This document shows, in pieces, positions 24,285 to 53,465 of a DNA stretch of 64,000 nt (the first letter of the stretch is position 1; the number at the start of each line of letters is the position of its first letter). Both the position numbers and the translations under genes were made by a program. Source of the stretch: Macrotis lagotis (taxonomy: Eukaryota; Chordata; Mammalia; Peramelemorphia; Peramelidae); the NCBI RefSeq assembly GCF_037893015.1, contig NC_133665.1, forward strand, positions 107,195,971 to 107,259,970. Reading direction: 5' to 3'. The notes under the pieces are model-generated. The model did not search any database and had not been told where the DNA came from. It worked only from the letters and a program-made list of their open reading frames with translations.

Positions 24285-24531
24285 AGCTTGGTGATGCCTT
24301 AGAGCACAGATTGCCAGGCCTTGAATTAGAAAGACCTATCTTCCTGAGTTCAAATCTGATCTCAAACACTTACTAGCTGTTTCATCCTGAGCAAGTTACT
24401 TAACTGTGCCTGTTTCCTCATCCGTAAAATGAGATAGAGAAGGAAATGACAAATCACTCTAGTATCTTTGACAAGAAAACCCCAAATGGGGTCATGAAGA
24501 GTCAGGCATGACGGAAAGGATTGAACAAAAC
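24285..24531 (+). mobile_element. MAR1-like SINE
   Basis: 'ctgagttcaaatctgatctc', 'tgtttcctcatccgtaaaat' and 'gaaaaccccaaatggggtca' give the MAR1 order on the plus strand. Confidence 0.8.
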
Positions 24532-24954
24532 CGCACATTACCCATATGTATGTCCTGATATTGCTGACACAAGCTGATACATTTCTACATGATATACTGT
24601 TGTGCATACAATGATATATTGCTTAATACTGTCTAGTATATTTGTGAAGGCAGAGTCACATACTTTGTCACTTTGATTTTGCCCTTGAGTGTAAGTTTTT
24701 TTCCATTGATAAAGCTCATTCATTCCTGTGATTCTGCTTTCCCCTAAATCCCTAACTAGGTAAGAGGATCTATACAATGGACTAGATAACCTTCCTCTAG
24801 ATCTATTAGTGTCTCAGAGGTACTAATATACCATTTGAACCATATCACTATTATTTCATCTTCTTGCTACTGAACTAACCTATCTTCTTCTGTGCCCAAA
24901 AGGTCACTTCTCATATTCAAGAAATTATTAATAACCTACTGCTTGGCATGATTC

Positions 24955-25116
24955 TTTTTGTTGTTGTTGTTTTGTTTTTTTGTAAGGGAATGGAGGTTAA
25001 GTGATTTGCCCAAGGTCACACGGCTAAGTAAGTATTAAGTGTCTGAGATCACATTTGAACTCAGGTCCTCCTGACTCCAAGATTGGTGCTCTATCCACTA
25101 TGCCCTCACTGCCCCA
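24955..25116 (-). mobile_element. Marsupial SINE
   Basis: Runs from 'ttttttgtaagggaatggag' to 'ctctatccactatgccctca', flanked by a short repeat 'atgattc'. Diverged. Confidence 0.8.
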
Positions 25117-25156
25117 ATGATTCAGCGAGGGTCTTTTTTTTTTTAACAAGTTCTCA

Positions 25157-25316
25157 GGGGCGGCTAGGTGGCACAGTGGATAGAGCACTGACCTTGGAGT
25201 CAGGAGTATGTGGGTTCAAATCTGACCTCAGACACTTAATAATTACCTAACCGTCTGGCCTTGGGCAAGCCACTTAACCCCTTTGCCTTGAAAAATCTAA
25301 AAAACGACAAAAACAA
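25157..25316 (+). mobile_element. WSINE-like SINE with 12-bp target repeats
   Basis: Core 'cggctaggtggcacagtgga'. The repeats 'aacaagttctca' lie at 25145-25156 and 25317-25328. Confidence 0.92.
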
Positions 25317-25379
25317 AACAAGTTCTCAAATTGAGATTTCTTAGCACTTGTATAGTCCTTTCCCTTTTTCCCTTTCATC

Positions 25380-25520
25380 TTTTTTTTTTGAGGCAATGGG
25401 GTTGTGCCTTGCCCAAGGTCACACACACACTAATAGGTATCAAGTGTCTGAGGCTGAATTTGAAATCAGGTCCTCCTGACTCCAAGGTCAGTGCTCTATC
25501 CACTGAGCCACCTAGCTGAT
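25380..25520 (-). mobile_element. Marsupial SINE, diverged
   Basis: Runs from 'tgaggcaatggggttgtgcc' to 'ccactgagccacctagctga', with a small CA expansion inside. Confidence 0.78.
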
Positions 25521-25999
25521 TCTTTAGAGATTGTAGTGTTTTAGGATTCAATCATAGGAAAAATACTGGGGGTTCAAAAGATGTTTTGCTGCAACAAAAG
25601 TCCTACATTTCCCAAATGTGATCCAACTAAAATGAAAACTCCCACTTCATTCTGACTTCAGCATCTGCCAGTGGCATAACTTGTCCAAGATCTAACTAGA
25701 GAGACAAGACAAATAGACTTACTCCAAAGGCTTCCTGTCAATCAGGGGTACCTGGAGGCATCACGGAGTCAGTGCCTCTAAGGTCTGGGGAGCTATGGGA
25801 GTACCTGAGACTCAGGGAGACTTCAGGGAGTCCATGAAGTCACAACTACTTTCATAATAATACAAAACCATTTCAATTCCTAATATGGTAAATAGCAATA
25901 GCTATAACCCAAATAACAAAAGCTCTGGGTGAGGGGGTGTGGTTCAATATTTCTTAAGAAGGTAAAGAAGTCCTAAGGCCAAATTTTGTGCACAACTGC

Positions 26000-26350
26000 T
26001 GTAAGTGCAAAGAGTGCAGGACTTGGAGTCAAGATTTGAGTTCATACCCCGACTTTGCCACTTCAGGCTGCATGATCCTGGGCATATGATACTTTACTTT
26101 GTTTCCACATCTACAAACCAGAATAATACCTGCAGTAACCTACTTCCCAGGACTGTTATGAGAATATAAATCAGTCTGATATAAAAAGAACTATGTAGCT
26201 TTAAGAGGCTATAAGAATATCAGCCACAAAAGGACGATAGTAAGATTATAGAATGTAATCTTCTTGAGACCAGGGATGGTTTCATTTTTGTCTTTGTTTC
26301 TCCAGCATTAGCATAATGTCTGTCTTACTGGAAGTGCTTAATAAATGATT
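26000..26350 (+). mobile_element. MIR fragment followed by an L2-type tail
   Basis: 'gacttggagtcaagatttga', 'tgcatgatcctgggcatatg' and 'cttcccaggactgttatgag' follow MIR. From about 26235, 'gaatgtaatcttcttgagac' and 'gtgcttaataaatgattgta' resemble the L2 3' tail. Confidence 0.6.
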
Positions 26351-26702
26351 GTAGATAATGTCATAGTCTGGACAAAGTGTTTGTCCAAACCAACAATTAG
26401 TGAGATCTCTAATGTTTCTGTAGATTTCACTGAGGAGACTTTTTTAGAAAAATAGTTTTCATCATGGCAAATGGACAAATTTGGAGAACTTGTACATAAG
26501 CAGAATCTTTTTGTTTTGATCCCTTACAGAACATCCTTCATAACACTGGCAAGCATCTTAGATGAAAATGAATTTACATTTCAGAATGCTATGCAGTGGA
26601 AAATTGAGCAATATTAATGTCACAGTCTCACCTAGCATACCTGCCACAGGAGATACCTCCTTTCACCAGAGCTTTTCAAGTTGCATTTAAAAAAAACAAC
26701 AA

Positions 26703-26870
26703 CAGGGTGGCTAGGTAGCGCAGTGGATAGAGCCCAGCCCTGGTGTCAGGAGGACCTGAGTTCAAATTTGACCTCAGACACTTAATAATTACCTAGCTGT
26801 GTGGCCTTGGGCAAGTCACTTAACCCCATTGCCTTGCAAAAAAAAAAACCCAACCTAAAAACAACAACAA
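26703..26870 (+). mobile_element. WSINE-like SINE
   Basis: 'ggtggctaggtagcgcagtg' through 'cacttaataattacctagct' to 'ccattgccttgcaaaaaaaa', then an A-rich tail. Confidence 0.9.
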
Positions 26871-27254
26871 ATAAACCCCTCCTCTAAAAAAAATAGCGCC
26901 CCCCACTAACAGAGAGACTATGGAAATTTACACATTTGATAAGCCTCAAGTCAATTTTATGGCCACCAAGCCCATATAACTACAATCTTCTTTACAAAAT
27001 CACCTACAGAAATACACAGGTCCTCTTTTCATATTTTCTATATTGCACTGGCAATCTGAGCATAGACAATTTTAATGAAAATAGTATAAGAATAAAAATG
27101 TAGGCATATTACTTAGAAGTTGCAGAGGTTGTCCTGGTCCCTTTTATGGGAAAGGGGAGGAGAGGGGGAAAAACATTCAATCTTTTTGATCCTTTTGGAA
27201 TCTTCTCTGAGATACTATGAAAAAGCAATCTCAAGGGCAATTAAAATTATGTCC

Positions 27255-27470
27255 TCTCCAGCATTTTTCATTTATCATGATAAAATGTTAATTTTTAAAA
27301 TTAATTATACTTTTAAAATTGAATTTCATCATATTTTCAGGTCTTTTCCTGCAATCTTTCCTTCCCTTCCCCCCACAAAGAAAGCAAGAAAAACAAAAGC
27401 TATTACAAACATGTCTAATCAAGCAAAACAAATTCCCACATTGGCCATATCCATAAAATTTCATTCTTCA
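27255..27470 (-). mobile_element. L1 3' terminal fragment
   Basis: 'aatctttccttcccttcccc', 'agctattacaaacatgtcta' and 'caaattcccacattggccat' resemble the reversed 3' UTR of marsupial L1. Confidence 0.55.
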
Positions 27471-27489
27471 CTGTGAATCAATCACAACT

Positions 27490-27690
27490 TTCTATCTGGA
27501 GGTTGGGAAGCCTATTTAATCATGATTCCTCTATCCTTGAACTCAGGGCCTCATCAAATCTCAACCTGGACTACTGCAATAGACTCCTCCTCTTTGGAAT
27601 CCCTAACACCTCCCTTCCTTCCCCTCTTCCCCAAAGAAACACAGCTAATCTCATAGTTGGGTTCTATCATGAATGCCAATTCAAGTCATC
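27490..27690 (+). mobile_element. L2 fragment
   Basis: 'aacctggactactgcaatag' and 'actcctcctctttggaatcc' match the conserved L2 block that is also seen at 19580. Confidence 0.55.
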
Positions 27691-28372
27691 ATAGTTGGAG
27701 AGAGAAATGTTTACAAAGAAAGAATGAAACAGTCTCAGTTCTCAAGAAGTTTACATTCTACTGAGAAGATAATATGTAATAATTGGCTCTTATCCCAATC
27801 TCTTTACAGACTCATTTTCTATTGCTTTCCAATATTTTGGAAGTAATTATTTAAAGTCTCCTTCTTTTGTAAAATTACAACCTAACTTTGGATCCTAAAC
27901 AAGAATTGCTCTCCACTGGCATATAAATTGAGCTAGTTGCAATTTCTGGCCTCATTTAACATCAGTTAAACTTCATTAAGGAATGGTGATGGTCAATGTC
28001 TTTACTTTTGTCTAATTCCTGTTTTTCAGGATTATTAGATTGTTTAAATAGGTTAGATTGAGTGTGTTAATTTTTCACTTTATTCATTTTTATTTTTTAT
28101 TTTGGCATTTGTCTTTTGTGCTAGGAATTTGATATTCTGTTCATACTGATACTGACAGCAGATTTTGACATGACTAGTTTGTAATCATCAGCCATTTCCT
28201 GTTTGGTGAGATAGTCTTTTATTTTCTTATTTTTTTATTATGTCTTTGGTGTTCACTCTGCCTAGCCCCTTCAAACACTCTTGGAAGAAATTATTCATGA
28301 TGTGTAGTGTGGCTTCTGAATAATTCACATATTTTTCTTCACATTCATTCTTGATTCAGAACCATATTTTCT

Positions 28373-28529
28373 TTTTTTTTTAAAGGTTTTTTTGCAAGGC
28401 AAACAGGGTTAAGTGGCTTGCTCAAGGCCACACAGCTAGGTAATTATTAAATGTCTGAGGTCACATTTGAACTCAGGTACTCCTGACTCCAGGGCCAGAG
28501 CTCTATCCACTGTGCCACCTAGCCACCCC
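28373..28529 (-). mobile_element. WSINE-like SINE with 16-bp target repeats
   Basis: The direct repeats 'cagaaccatattttct' lie at 28357-28372 and 28530-28545. Confidence 0.93.
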
Positions 28530-28610
28530 CAGAACCATATTTTCTAACAAGTCATCATCTTTACTTACATAACAAAGTCACCAAGGGATAAGATGTATGT
28601 TGACTTACTT

Positions 28611-28777
28611 TTTTTTTGTTATTTTTGTTGTTTTTGTAGGTTTTTGCAAGGCAAATGGGGTTAAGTGGCTTGCCCAAGGCCACACAGCTAGGTAATTATT
28701 GTCTGAGACCAGATTTGAACCCAGGTACTCCTGACTCCAGGGCCAGTGCTTTATCCACTGTGCCACCTAGCCGCCCC
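28611..28777 (-). mobile_element. WSINE-like SINE with 13-bp target repeats
   Basis: The direct repeats 'tgttgacttactt' lie at 28598-28610 and 28778-28790. It is the second young copy within 250 bp and in the same orientation. Confidence 0.93.
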
Positions 28778-28849
28778 TGTTGACTTACTTTGTACAATTT
28801 GGTTATCAAGTTCTGTCATTTCTCTGTTCTTTTTCTTGGTCAAGTCTCA

Positions 28850-29825
28850 TCAACTTCCAGCCAGGACTACTACAATGTCCTGCTTGATATCTCTGCCTAA
28901 TATCTCTCTTCTTTCTCAAATTTCATTTTCCAGAGAGCAGGCAAATTGAGAGACCTCAGGCATGGGTCTGGCAATGTAACTCATCTTGCTCAGAAGCTAA
29001 GGGGAAGGGGGTGTCTTCATGATAAAATGTCAACTACTGTTGGTATGTAAAACCTTTACCACCTAGCTACAGATTGCAATCCGGGCTGTAATATCATTGC
29101 AGTTTCCAGTTTTGACTTCTGCTTCCTTCCTCACTTCTACCCACACAGCAGGTTAAACTTCTTACAGGAGGCCTGTGTTGATCCCCTGGTTCAAGGGAAC
29201 ATAGATTTAGAGTTCGAAGGGACTTTTGGGACAGTGAGCTAAACTTCCTTATTTTAGGGATGAGGAGGCTGAGGCCCAGAGGAGTAGCATAGGTAATAAG
29301 ACACTAGGTGATTCCAAAGAGTGCCAGATCTAGAGTCTAGTTTTAGAGTTAGGAAGCCTCATCTTCCTGAATTCAAATCTGGTTTCAAACATTTACCAGC
29401 TGTATGATCTTGGGCAAGTCACTTAATCCTGTTTGCCTCAATTTCCTCATCTATAAAATGAGCTTGAGAAGGAAATGGCAAACTAATGTAGTAACTTTGC
29501 CAGGAAAACCCCAAATGAAGTCACAAAGAGTTGGAGAAGAATGAAAACAACAGAACAACATACAACTAATAGGTGTCTGAGGCAAGATTGAAATTTGGAT
29601 CTTCCTAAACATAAATTTATCTCTCTTATTCATTAAATCACCCATTCACCAGTTCCCATTAATTTGCATTTGCTTTATATGTTTTCTTCTTTGTGGGCAT
29701 GTTCCTCTATCTCCCATCTCCCGTATCATTTATGCTTCTTATGGGGACGGTATTTTTATTCTTTGCATCCCTATCTAGTACATGGCCTACAGTAGGTACT
29801 CAATGAACTGAATGTTGGCTGAATG
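28850..29825 (+). mobile_element. L2 3' fragment with SINEs inside
   Basis: 'ggactactacaatgtcctgc', 'cttacaggaggcctgtgttg' and, after the SINE insertions, 'tacatggcctacagtaggta' follow the L2 3' region to its tail. The inserted SINEs occupy about 29205-29640. Confidence 0.65.
29205..29560 (+). mobile_element. Old SINE followed by MAR1-like SINE
   Basis: 'catagatttagagttcgaag' with 'ggctgaggcccagaggagta' (about 29205-29300) is a MON-type piece. 'ttcctgaattcaaatctggt' to 'ccaaatgaagtcacaaagag' (about 29320-29545) is MAR1-like. Confidence 0.7.
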
Positions 29826-31155
29826 TCAAATGGTTCTATAGTGTTTCTTCTATTATGCTCAGTCTGGGCACTGCAAAGATAAGATGATCCAAATGTTTCA
29901 TTAAATGGTGTTTTTTGTTGCTGTTGGGCACAAAATAAAATCAACTTCCTTCATTTGCTTAGAAAAGAATCCGTGAGCCCTGGCTACACTTAGATTTAAT
30001 GCCCTCTTATTTTATCAGTAGCTAGAGTATCAATATTGATACAATGCCTCTTTTTTCAAAAACTAGAGTACCAACATTCATTCTCCAATAACATGGCAGC
30101 TTGTTAATCACTGGCCAATGATGGAGCTTAAAATAGCAACAGTTAAATTTATGATTGTTGACTGTCCAAGAATTGTATTCTTAGCAGTTACTGTTATTTC
30201 TTCTGTTACTTTCTGCACAGATACTCCATATCATTAAGGAAGTTCTGGAAGGGAGTCCCACAGGACCCCCAAGCCATTTTCTATAGGTCACTGAAGCAAA
30301 ACACAACAAAAACCATATATCCAACCCCCAAACCAACCATTTAATGGTCTTGTTTTCCTGTTTCTGTGAAGATGTTCACTATCCTTCGTTAGGTCCTCAA
30401 AAGACTGACAAATGGGTCAGAGCTTGTACTGCCTTGGTCAAACCTGGAGAAACCCCCTATCCCTCATAGCACAATGATGCATTTGGTGGAGGGCACCAGT
30501 CCTCAGATTTGATAGTGACCTACCAGGAGGAAGGCAAGACAACTGAAAACAAAATGAAGCTGGATGGACAAATCCAAGCTAGGGTGGGGGTAGGGGGCAG
30601 TGGGAGAGAAAAGTGTCTGGCCAGGCCAGTTTTAATTTGTAGATAAGAATCATTGGAAATGAGCACATTCGATATTTCTATGTAAATAGTGTTCCAAGTA
30701 CTTGCAGATGGTTTGTCCAGTAAGTAGGTTAAATATTTGTCTTACAATGTAATGCAATGCAACGCTACTAAGGGTTTAGCAGCCAAGACCTTTTTCTTGG
30801 GATTGGCTAAAGGTAAACTTATCCAGCCAGCACTGGATGCTGTGGCCTTCACCTTCTGGAACAATATAGCTGCTTCCTTGGATCAGGGGAGTGTGCTGCT
30901 GAAATCTTAAAAGAACTTATTGGGTCTTGGGAAGGCGATAGGGTCTGCGATGGAAGTGATGGCTACAGGGTCATCACCTCCCCCATCATCACAGTAAAGG
31001 AATGGGGGTGGGGGTGGTCTTGATGGGGGGAAACCTTTTGCAAATATGGATCTTAAGGTGTGATTCATATGGGTGGGGGAGTGTAGAGTGAGGGAGGGGA
31101 ACATCAGCCCCTTCCTTGGGCACTCCTGCTGCATGTGCATGCAGCTAGCTGATGA

Positions 31156-31428
31156 TATGTTTTGTCCTTTTCGAAGACGACCATGCCGTCAGGGAGGTGA
31201 TGCCTTGACATGCATGGGAACTGGATTTGAGTGGGGGGAGGGGCAGGCTGTGCCAAGGCACCAGCCTCACCTTCTCCTCTAGGGTTATCTGGAGCCAGAT
31301 ATGACTGGGAGTTAAGTGACTTGCCCAAAGTCCCACAGCTAGCATAGGTCCAGTGTCTGAGGCCGGATTCGAATCCCCATCCTCTTGACTCCAAGGCCGG
31401 TGCTCTATCCATCGCTCCACCTAGCTCC
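31156..31428 (-). mobile_element. Long composite marsupial SINE beside RASSF1A exon
   Basis: 'ttttcgaagacgaccatgcc', 'ccagcctcaccttctcctct' and 'gtcccacagctagcataggt' give the same family as 15618-15890 but less diverged. It ends about 180 bp from the RASSF1A first-exon donor at 31609. Confidence 0.82.
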
Positions 31429-31429
31429 A

Positions 31430-32300
31430 GGTGGCAGAAAGGCTACCTCGGGCTCTTAGACGGTTTCACCCTGACTCCCACTCCCCAAGCCGAAGAGCAG
31501 GTCATCCGGGCCTGCGGGCAGAGCCCCCAACAATTCCCACGTGCTCACCCCTGGGCAGCGTCTAGCAGGCAGGCTCGCCCCCCGCCGCTTCCGAGCCCCC
31601 GGTACTCACGGATGCACTGCAGGCCCTTGCGAATGACGCCCCAGATGAAGTCCCCACAGAGGTCACACCAGGTGTGGGTCCCGGGCCCCGACGGGCGAAA
31701 GCAGTGGCCTCGGCCCGGGCCGGCCGTGAGGCGGGGGTCGCTGTGGCCGCCCAGCAGCCGGACTTGGCGACCGCGGGGCAGCACGTCCGGGCCGCGGCCC
31801 GGGGCGATGCGCAGCGCGTTGGCGCGCTCCAGCCGGCCCGGGCTCCGGGGGCCCGGGCCCCGGCCAGGCTCCGGGCCCCGCAAGCCGTCGAGGGGCCGGA
31901 CCAAGTTCCGCAGCTCGATCAGCTCCGGCTCAGCGGCCATCCCCGCCCCTCCAGGGGCCCAGGCCCGGGCAGCGGAGCCCCTCCGGCCGGGCGGGGGCTA
32001 GTCCCGCCCGCCTCGGCGCGCCCCTTCCCTGGCCATCCCCCCCTCCACCCGGTCCGAGTTCAGCCTTCGCCTCTAGCTCTCGTCCGCCTCTTGGGGCTCC
32101 TGGGAGCGCTCAGCAGCCCGGCCCCCCGCCCTCCCCTCGGGCCCCGCTAGGACGGGGGCAGAGCCTCTCGCCTCCTCTTCCTCTCGTCTATGGTCCCGCT
32201 GGACCCGGAGCCGCAGCGGCACCGCAGGGTCAGGGCGGAGTCGGTGGGTCCCAACAACTCCTGCCCCGCCCCGGCCCGCCCCCCCCCCCCCCCCCCGTTT
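31430..32300. promoter_or_regulatory. RASSF1: CpG island and promoter region of RASSF1 isoform A
   Basis: CpG-dense sequence covers the isoform A first exon and about 350 bp upstream of its ATG (31940). In human this promoter is a classic site of tumour hypermethylation. No TATA box is seen. A run of 18 C residues at 32279-32296 marks the upstream edge. Confidence 0.78.
31610..31940 (-). CDS. RASSF1: RASSF1 isoform A first exon (1-alpha)
   Basis: The minus-strand frame from ATG at 31940 begins MAAEPELIELRNL and contains LERANALRIAPGRG and THTWCDLCGDFIWGVIRKGL, ending QCI before the donor 'gtgagt' at 31609. These blocks match human RASSF1A. Together with exon 2 they build a complete C1 (diacylglycerol-type) zinc finger: H79, C92, C95, C109, C112, H117, C120, C128. 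The exon codes 110 residues plus one base, about 25 more than I recall for human. The extra length lies in Gly/Pro/Arg-rich segments at residues 19-36 and 47-72. RASSF1A is a tumour suppressor that scaffolds MST1/2 and stabilises microtubules (established knowledge). The full isoform A would join this exon to 23165-23271 and to 64 and leftward. Confidence 0.95.
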
Positions 32301-33270
32301 GCTGTGGTCCCCACGCAATGGAAAATAGAGTCTGGGAGGGGGCTGGCACAACTCTGCCTTTGACTCGGGGGCGGGAAACGGGCGCAGGGAGGGACCGGCA
32401 GGAGGGGAGGAGACTCGGCCCTTGGCAGCCCAGAAATGTGCAAGTTGGGATGAGGGAGCCCCTGGGGGCTGGAAAGAGGGGGCAGAGTCTGAGGAGTTGG
32501 AGACACCCCTCCCCCAACCACCCTACAATCAAAATGGGGCAGTGTGCCTGAAAAGGGGTGCGGGGAGGGAACCCTCTCAGCCCCTGGCTCCCAGCCCCTG
32601 GCTCCCTCCCCCGCCCCTCCATCTGCTTTTGTTTCTCCCCTCCTTCCCTTTCTCTTGGAGGCCCGGCCTGGCCCCACAGGAAGCAGCCTCATCCCTCTTC
32701 CAAACCCATCCCCATCACCACCAGAAGAGTGGCACAGAAGAGATTGCCCAGGCCAGGGCGGTTTAGCATGACCGACAGAAAGAAGCTTTCTCAAAACATA
32801 ACATTTACTGAGCTTTGCAGAAAGGAAGAAGGCACCCCACATCCGCACCTTCCTGCCACAAACTCGTAGAAAGGGAAGTCTCAGCAATCTATCCGTCTCC
32901 CTCCTCCCACCCTCTCTAGAATCCCCCCCCTCCTGCCCCCTCTTGGACCCAGAAGGAAGTGGTTAAGGATCTCCCGAGATGCCCTGCCCCACTCCCAAGA
33001 ATCAGAAGGAACTAACCTCTGTTCTAGAGTCATGGAGTCTGGGCTGTTTGGAAAGCTGAGGCACAAGCTGGGCTAGGCAGGAATGATGGGCAGCAAATAA
33101 GCAGTGACCTCTGCCTGAGTGGCAGCTTGGCCTGGGGTTCTAGTGTGTGTGTATGGGGGGGTAGGAGTCATAGCTGGCATAATGGGGCATAGTGGGGCAC
33201 TCTGGGGCCTTGGGTGGGTGGATGGGGCTTGGCATGATGGGATACCACAAGGGTAAACAAGCAGCAGCAG
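32301..33270 (-). other. ZMYND10 3' UTR/flank and RASSF1 upstream region
   Basis: No further coding exon is evident. The open frames here are products of GC-rich composition. I see no clear AATAAA on the minus strand for ZMYND10, so its 3' end is undetermined. An A-rich stretch near 32785-32815 is unremarkable. Confidence 0.6.
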
Positions 33271-51400
<18,130 letters not shown>

Positions 51401-52509
51401 GGCCGGGGCAGCCGGGGAGGCTCGCCCGCCCAGCCGCGTCTCCGCAGGGCGTACCTACCCTCGGCCGGACCCCCGACACAATGGGCCCCTTCCGTGCCGC
51501 CCGGGACCCGGAGCCCGGAGGAGGCTTGGAGCTCATCCTTCACCGGGCTCGGCACATTGCGGGCGCGGCTGGGCCGCCCAGCACCTCCTCGTTCCCTGGG
51601 CGCAGGTTGCCAGGTTCTTAGCTGCCCGAGTGGCGGAGTCGGGAGGCCCCGGCCAGGCGGCCTGCAGAGTTGTAGCAGGTGTCTGGCAGGACCGTCGGTG
51701 CTGGGGGCGGGCTGAGTTCTGGGTGACAGAAACCTCTTCCCAGTTGTTCTCTCTGTTGAGTGGTGTGAGATTTTGGGCCAAGATCTGTTCCCTCATCCCC
51801 TTGGAGTTCAGTGAGGCCTCTGGGAGATGGGAGTCTGGGGTGCTCTTCCACCCAGTCTTCGCTGTTTCTCTGAAAAATGTCACCTTCACCCTCCTCAGGT
51901 TGAGCTGGGCTGGGCTAGACTTTACCTAGTTGGGGGGCTGGGAGCTCATGAACCCATTTGTAGGGAGATAGTATTGCCGCCTTCACCCACTTTCCTTAGA
52001 TGACTCCCCCGACCTCGGTTTCTAGACCACTTGTGGTTGCAGCCTTCCTCCCTTTTCCAGGTCTGTTCTCCTGGCATCCGGTGCTTATGTCTCTGGCTGT
52101 AAGTAATTTGTTTCTTGTTTGGAGTATGGCTTGGGTGATGCCCTGTGGGGATGGGGAAGAGGGTTTGGATTCTGGGTCTTTGGGGAGGCTGACCCGGAAT
52201 GAGAACTAATAACCACCATTACCCATTCCTGCTGTTTGTGCTTTTTCCCCAGTATTAGAAGTTTGCAGAGCTTGATGTGCAGACAACTTACTATTTCATT
52301 CAAAGGGCATAAATCGGTAGATGCAGTCAAGCTTACTTTAGGAAATGACAAATTATCTAATTTTCCCTGAAATATTGTCCCTATTTAACTGGTTCTTGCA
52401 GGATAAAATTATAGATATCCCATACCGTTCCTAAATTGGAACAAATTCATCATTTAGAGCTCCTAGCTTTTTTGTTCCAAGTTGCTAAAAGGATCAAAGA
52501 AATATTTTT

Positions 52510-52663
52510 TTTTCTTTTTGGGGTTTTTTGCAAGGCAATAGAGTTAAGTGATTTGTCCAAGGTCACAAGCTGGGTAATTATTAAGGGTCTGAGGCTGGAC
52601 TTGAAGTCGGGTCCTCCTGACCCCAGGGTCAGTGCTGTGTCCACTGTGCTACTTAGCTGCCCC
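52510..52663 (-). mobile_element. Marsupial SINE in CYB561D2 intron
   Basis: 'ggttttttgcaaggcaatag' to 'tgtgctacttagctgcccct'. Diverged, in the second coding intron. Confidence 0.82.
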
Positions 52664-53465
52664 TAAGAATATTTTGAATAAAAAAAGAAAAATTTGTGTT
52701 AGGGTCATGGAACACAGAGCTAATCCTCTGCTAGCTTGTACTTAACTTTTGCACCACTTACACTCAGCCAGAGGTTAAGGAAAGAAGATCCATAATGCCA
52801 GCTTGAGTTGTTTAGCTTCGGGAAGGTCATTTGAGCCACTGTGAAATAGTTATAGTCTGAATTCCAGTCTGTTCCCTGGGCTTCCTTGTCCTACATACCT
52901 TTCATTAACCCATTGAAAGGTGGCTCACATCAGAGCTCACACCGTGGTCCTGTCTCCCTAGTTCTCCTTCCTGATGACAGAAGCACTGCTGGTCTTCTCC
53001 CCAGAGAGCTCCTTGTTGAGATCCTTCTCTCGAAAGGGCCGGGCACGATGCCACTGGGCACTTCAGCTGCTGGCCCTGCTGTGTGCCCTGCTGGGACTGG
53101 GGCTGATCATCTACAACAAGGAGCAGCATGGCAAAACTCACCTGACTACATGGCATGGGTGGGCAGGACTGCTGTCTGTGCTGTGGGCTGGGCTGCAGTG
53201 CACAGGTGGACTGGCACTACTGTACCCCAAGCTCCTCCCACGCTGGCCACTGGCCAAGCTGAAGCTCTATCATGCCACCTCAGGGCTGGTGGGTTACCTG
53301 CTGGGCAGTACTAGCCTCCTCTTGGGCATGTGCTCACTCTGGTTTACCACCACACTAGCAGGTGGTGCCTGGTACCTGGCGGCTCTCTGTCCCATTCTTA
53401 CCAGCCTGGTGGTCATGAATCAGGTAAGCAATGCCTACTTATACCGCAAAAGGATCCAGCCGTGA

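Larger units (their letters stand above)
23272..31609 (-). other. RASSF1: RASSF1 intron 1 of isoform A, about 8.3 kb
   Basis: No coding exon is seen. The intron holds at least a dozen SINE copies (24016-29560), L1 and L2 fragments, and a composite SINE at 31156-31428 close to the isoform A exon. Between 29830 and 31150 I see no recognisable element or exon. Confidence 0.7.

Noticed and set aside
32147-32887. 246-codon minus-strand frame upstream of RASSF1A
   Set aside because: Low-complexity Gly/Pro/Ser composition spanning a poly-C run, with no recognisable domain. It lies between ZMYND10 and RASSF1 in promoter DNA.
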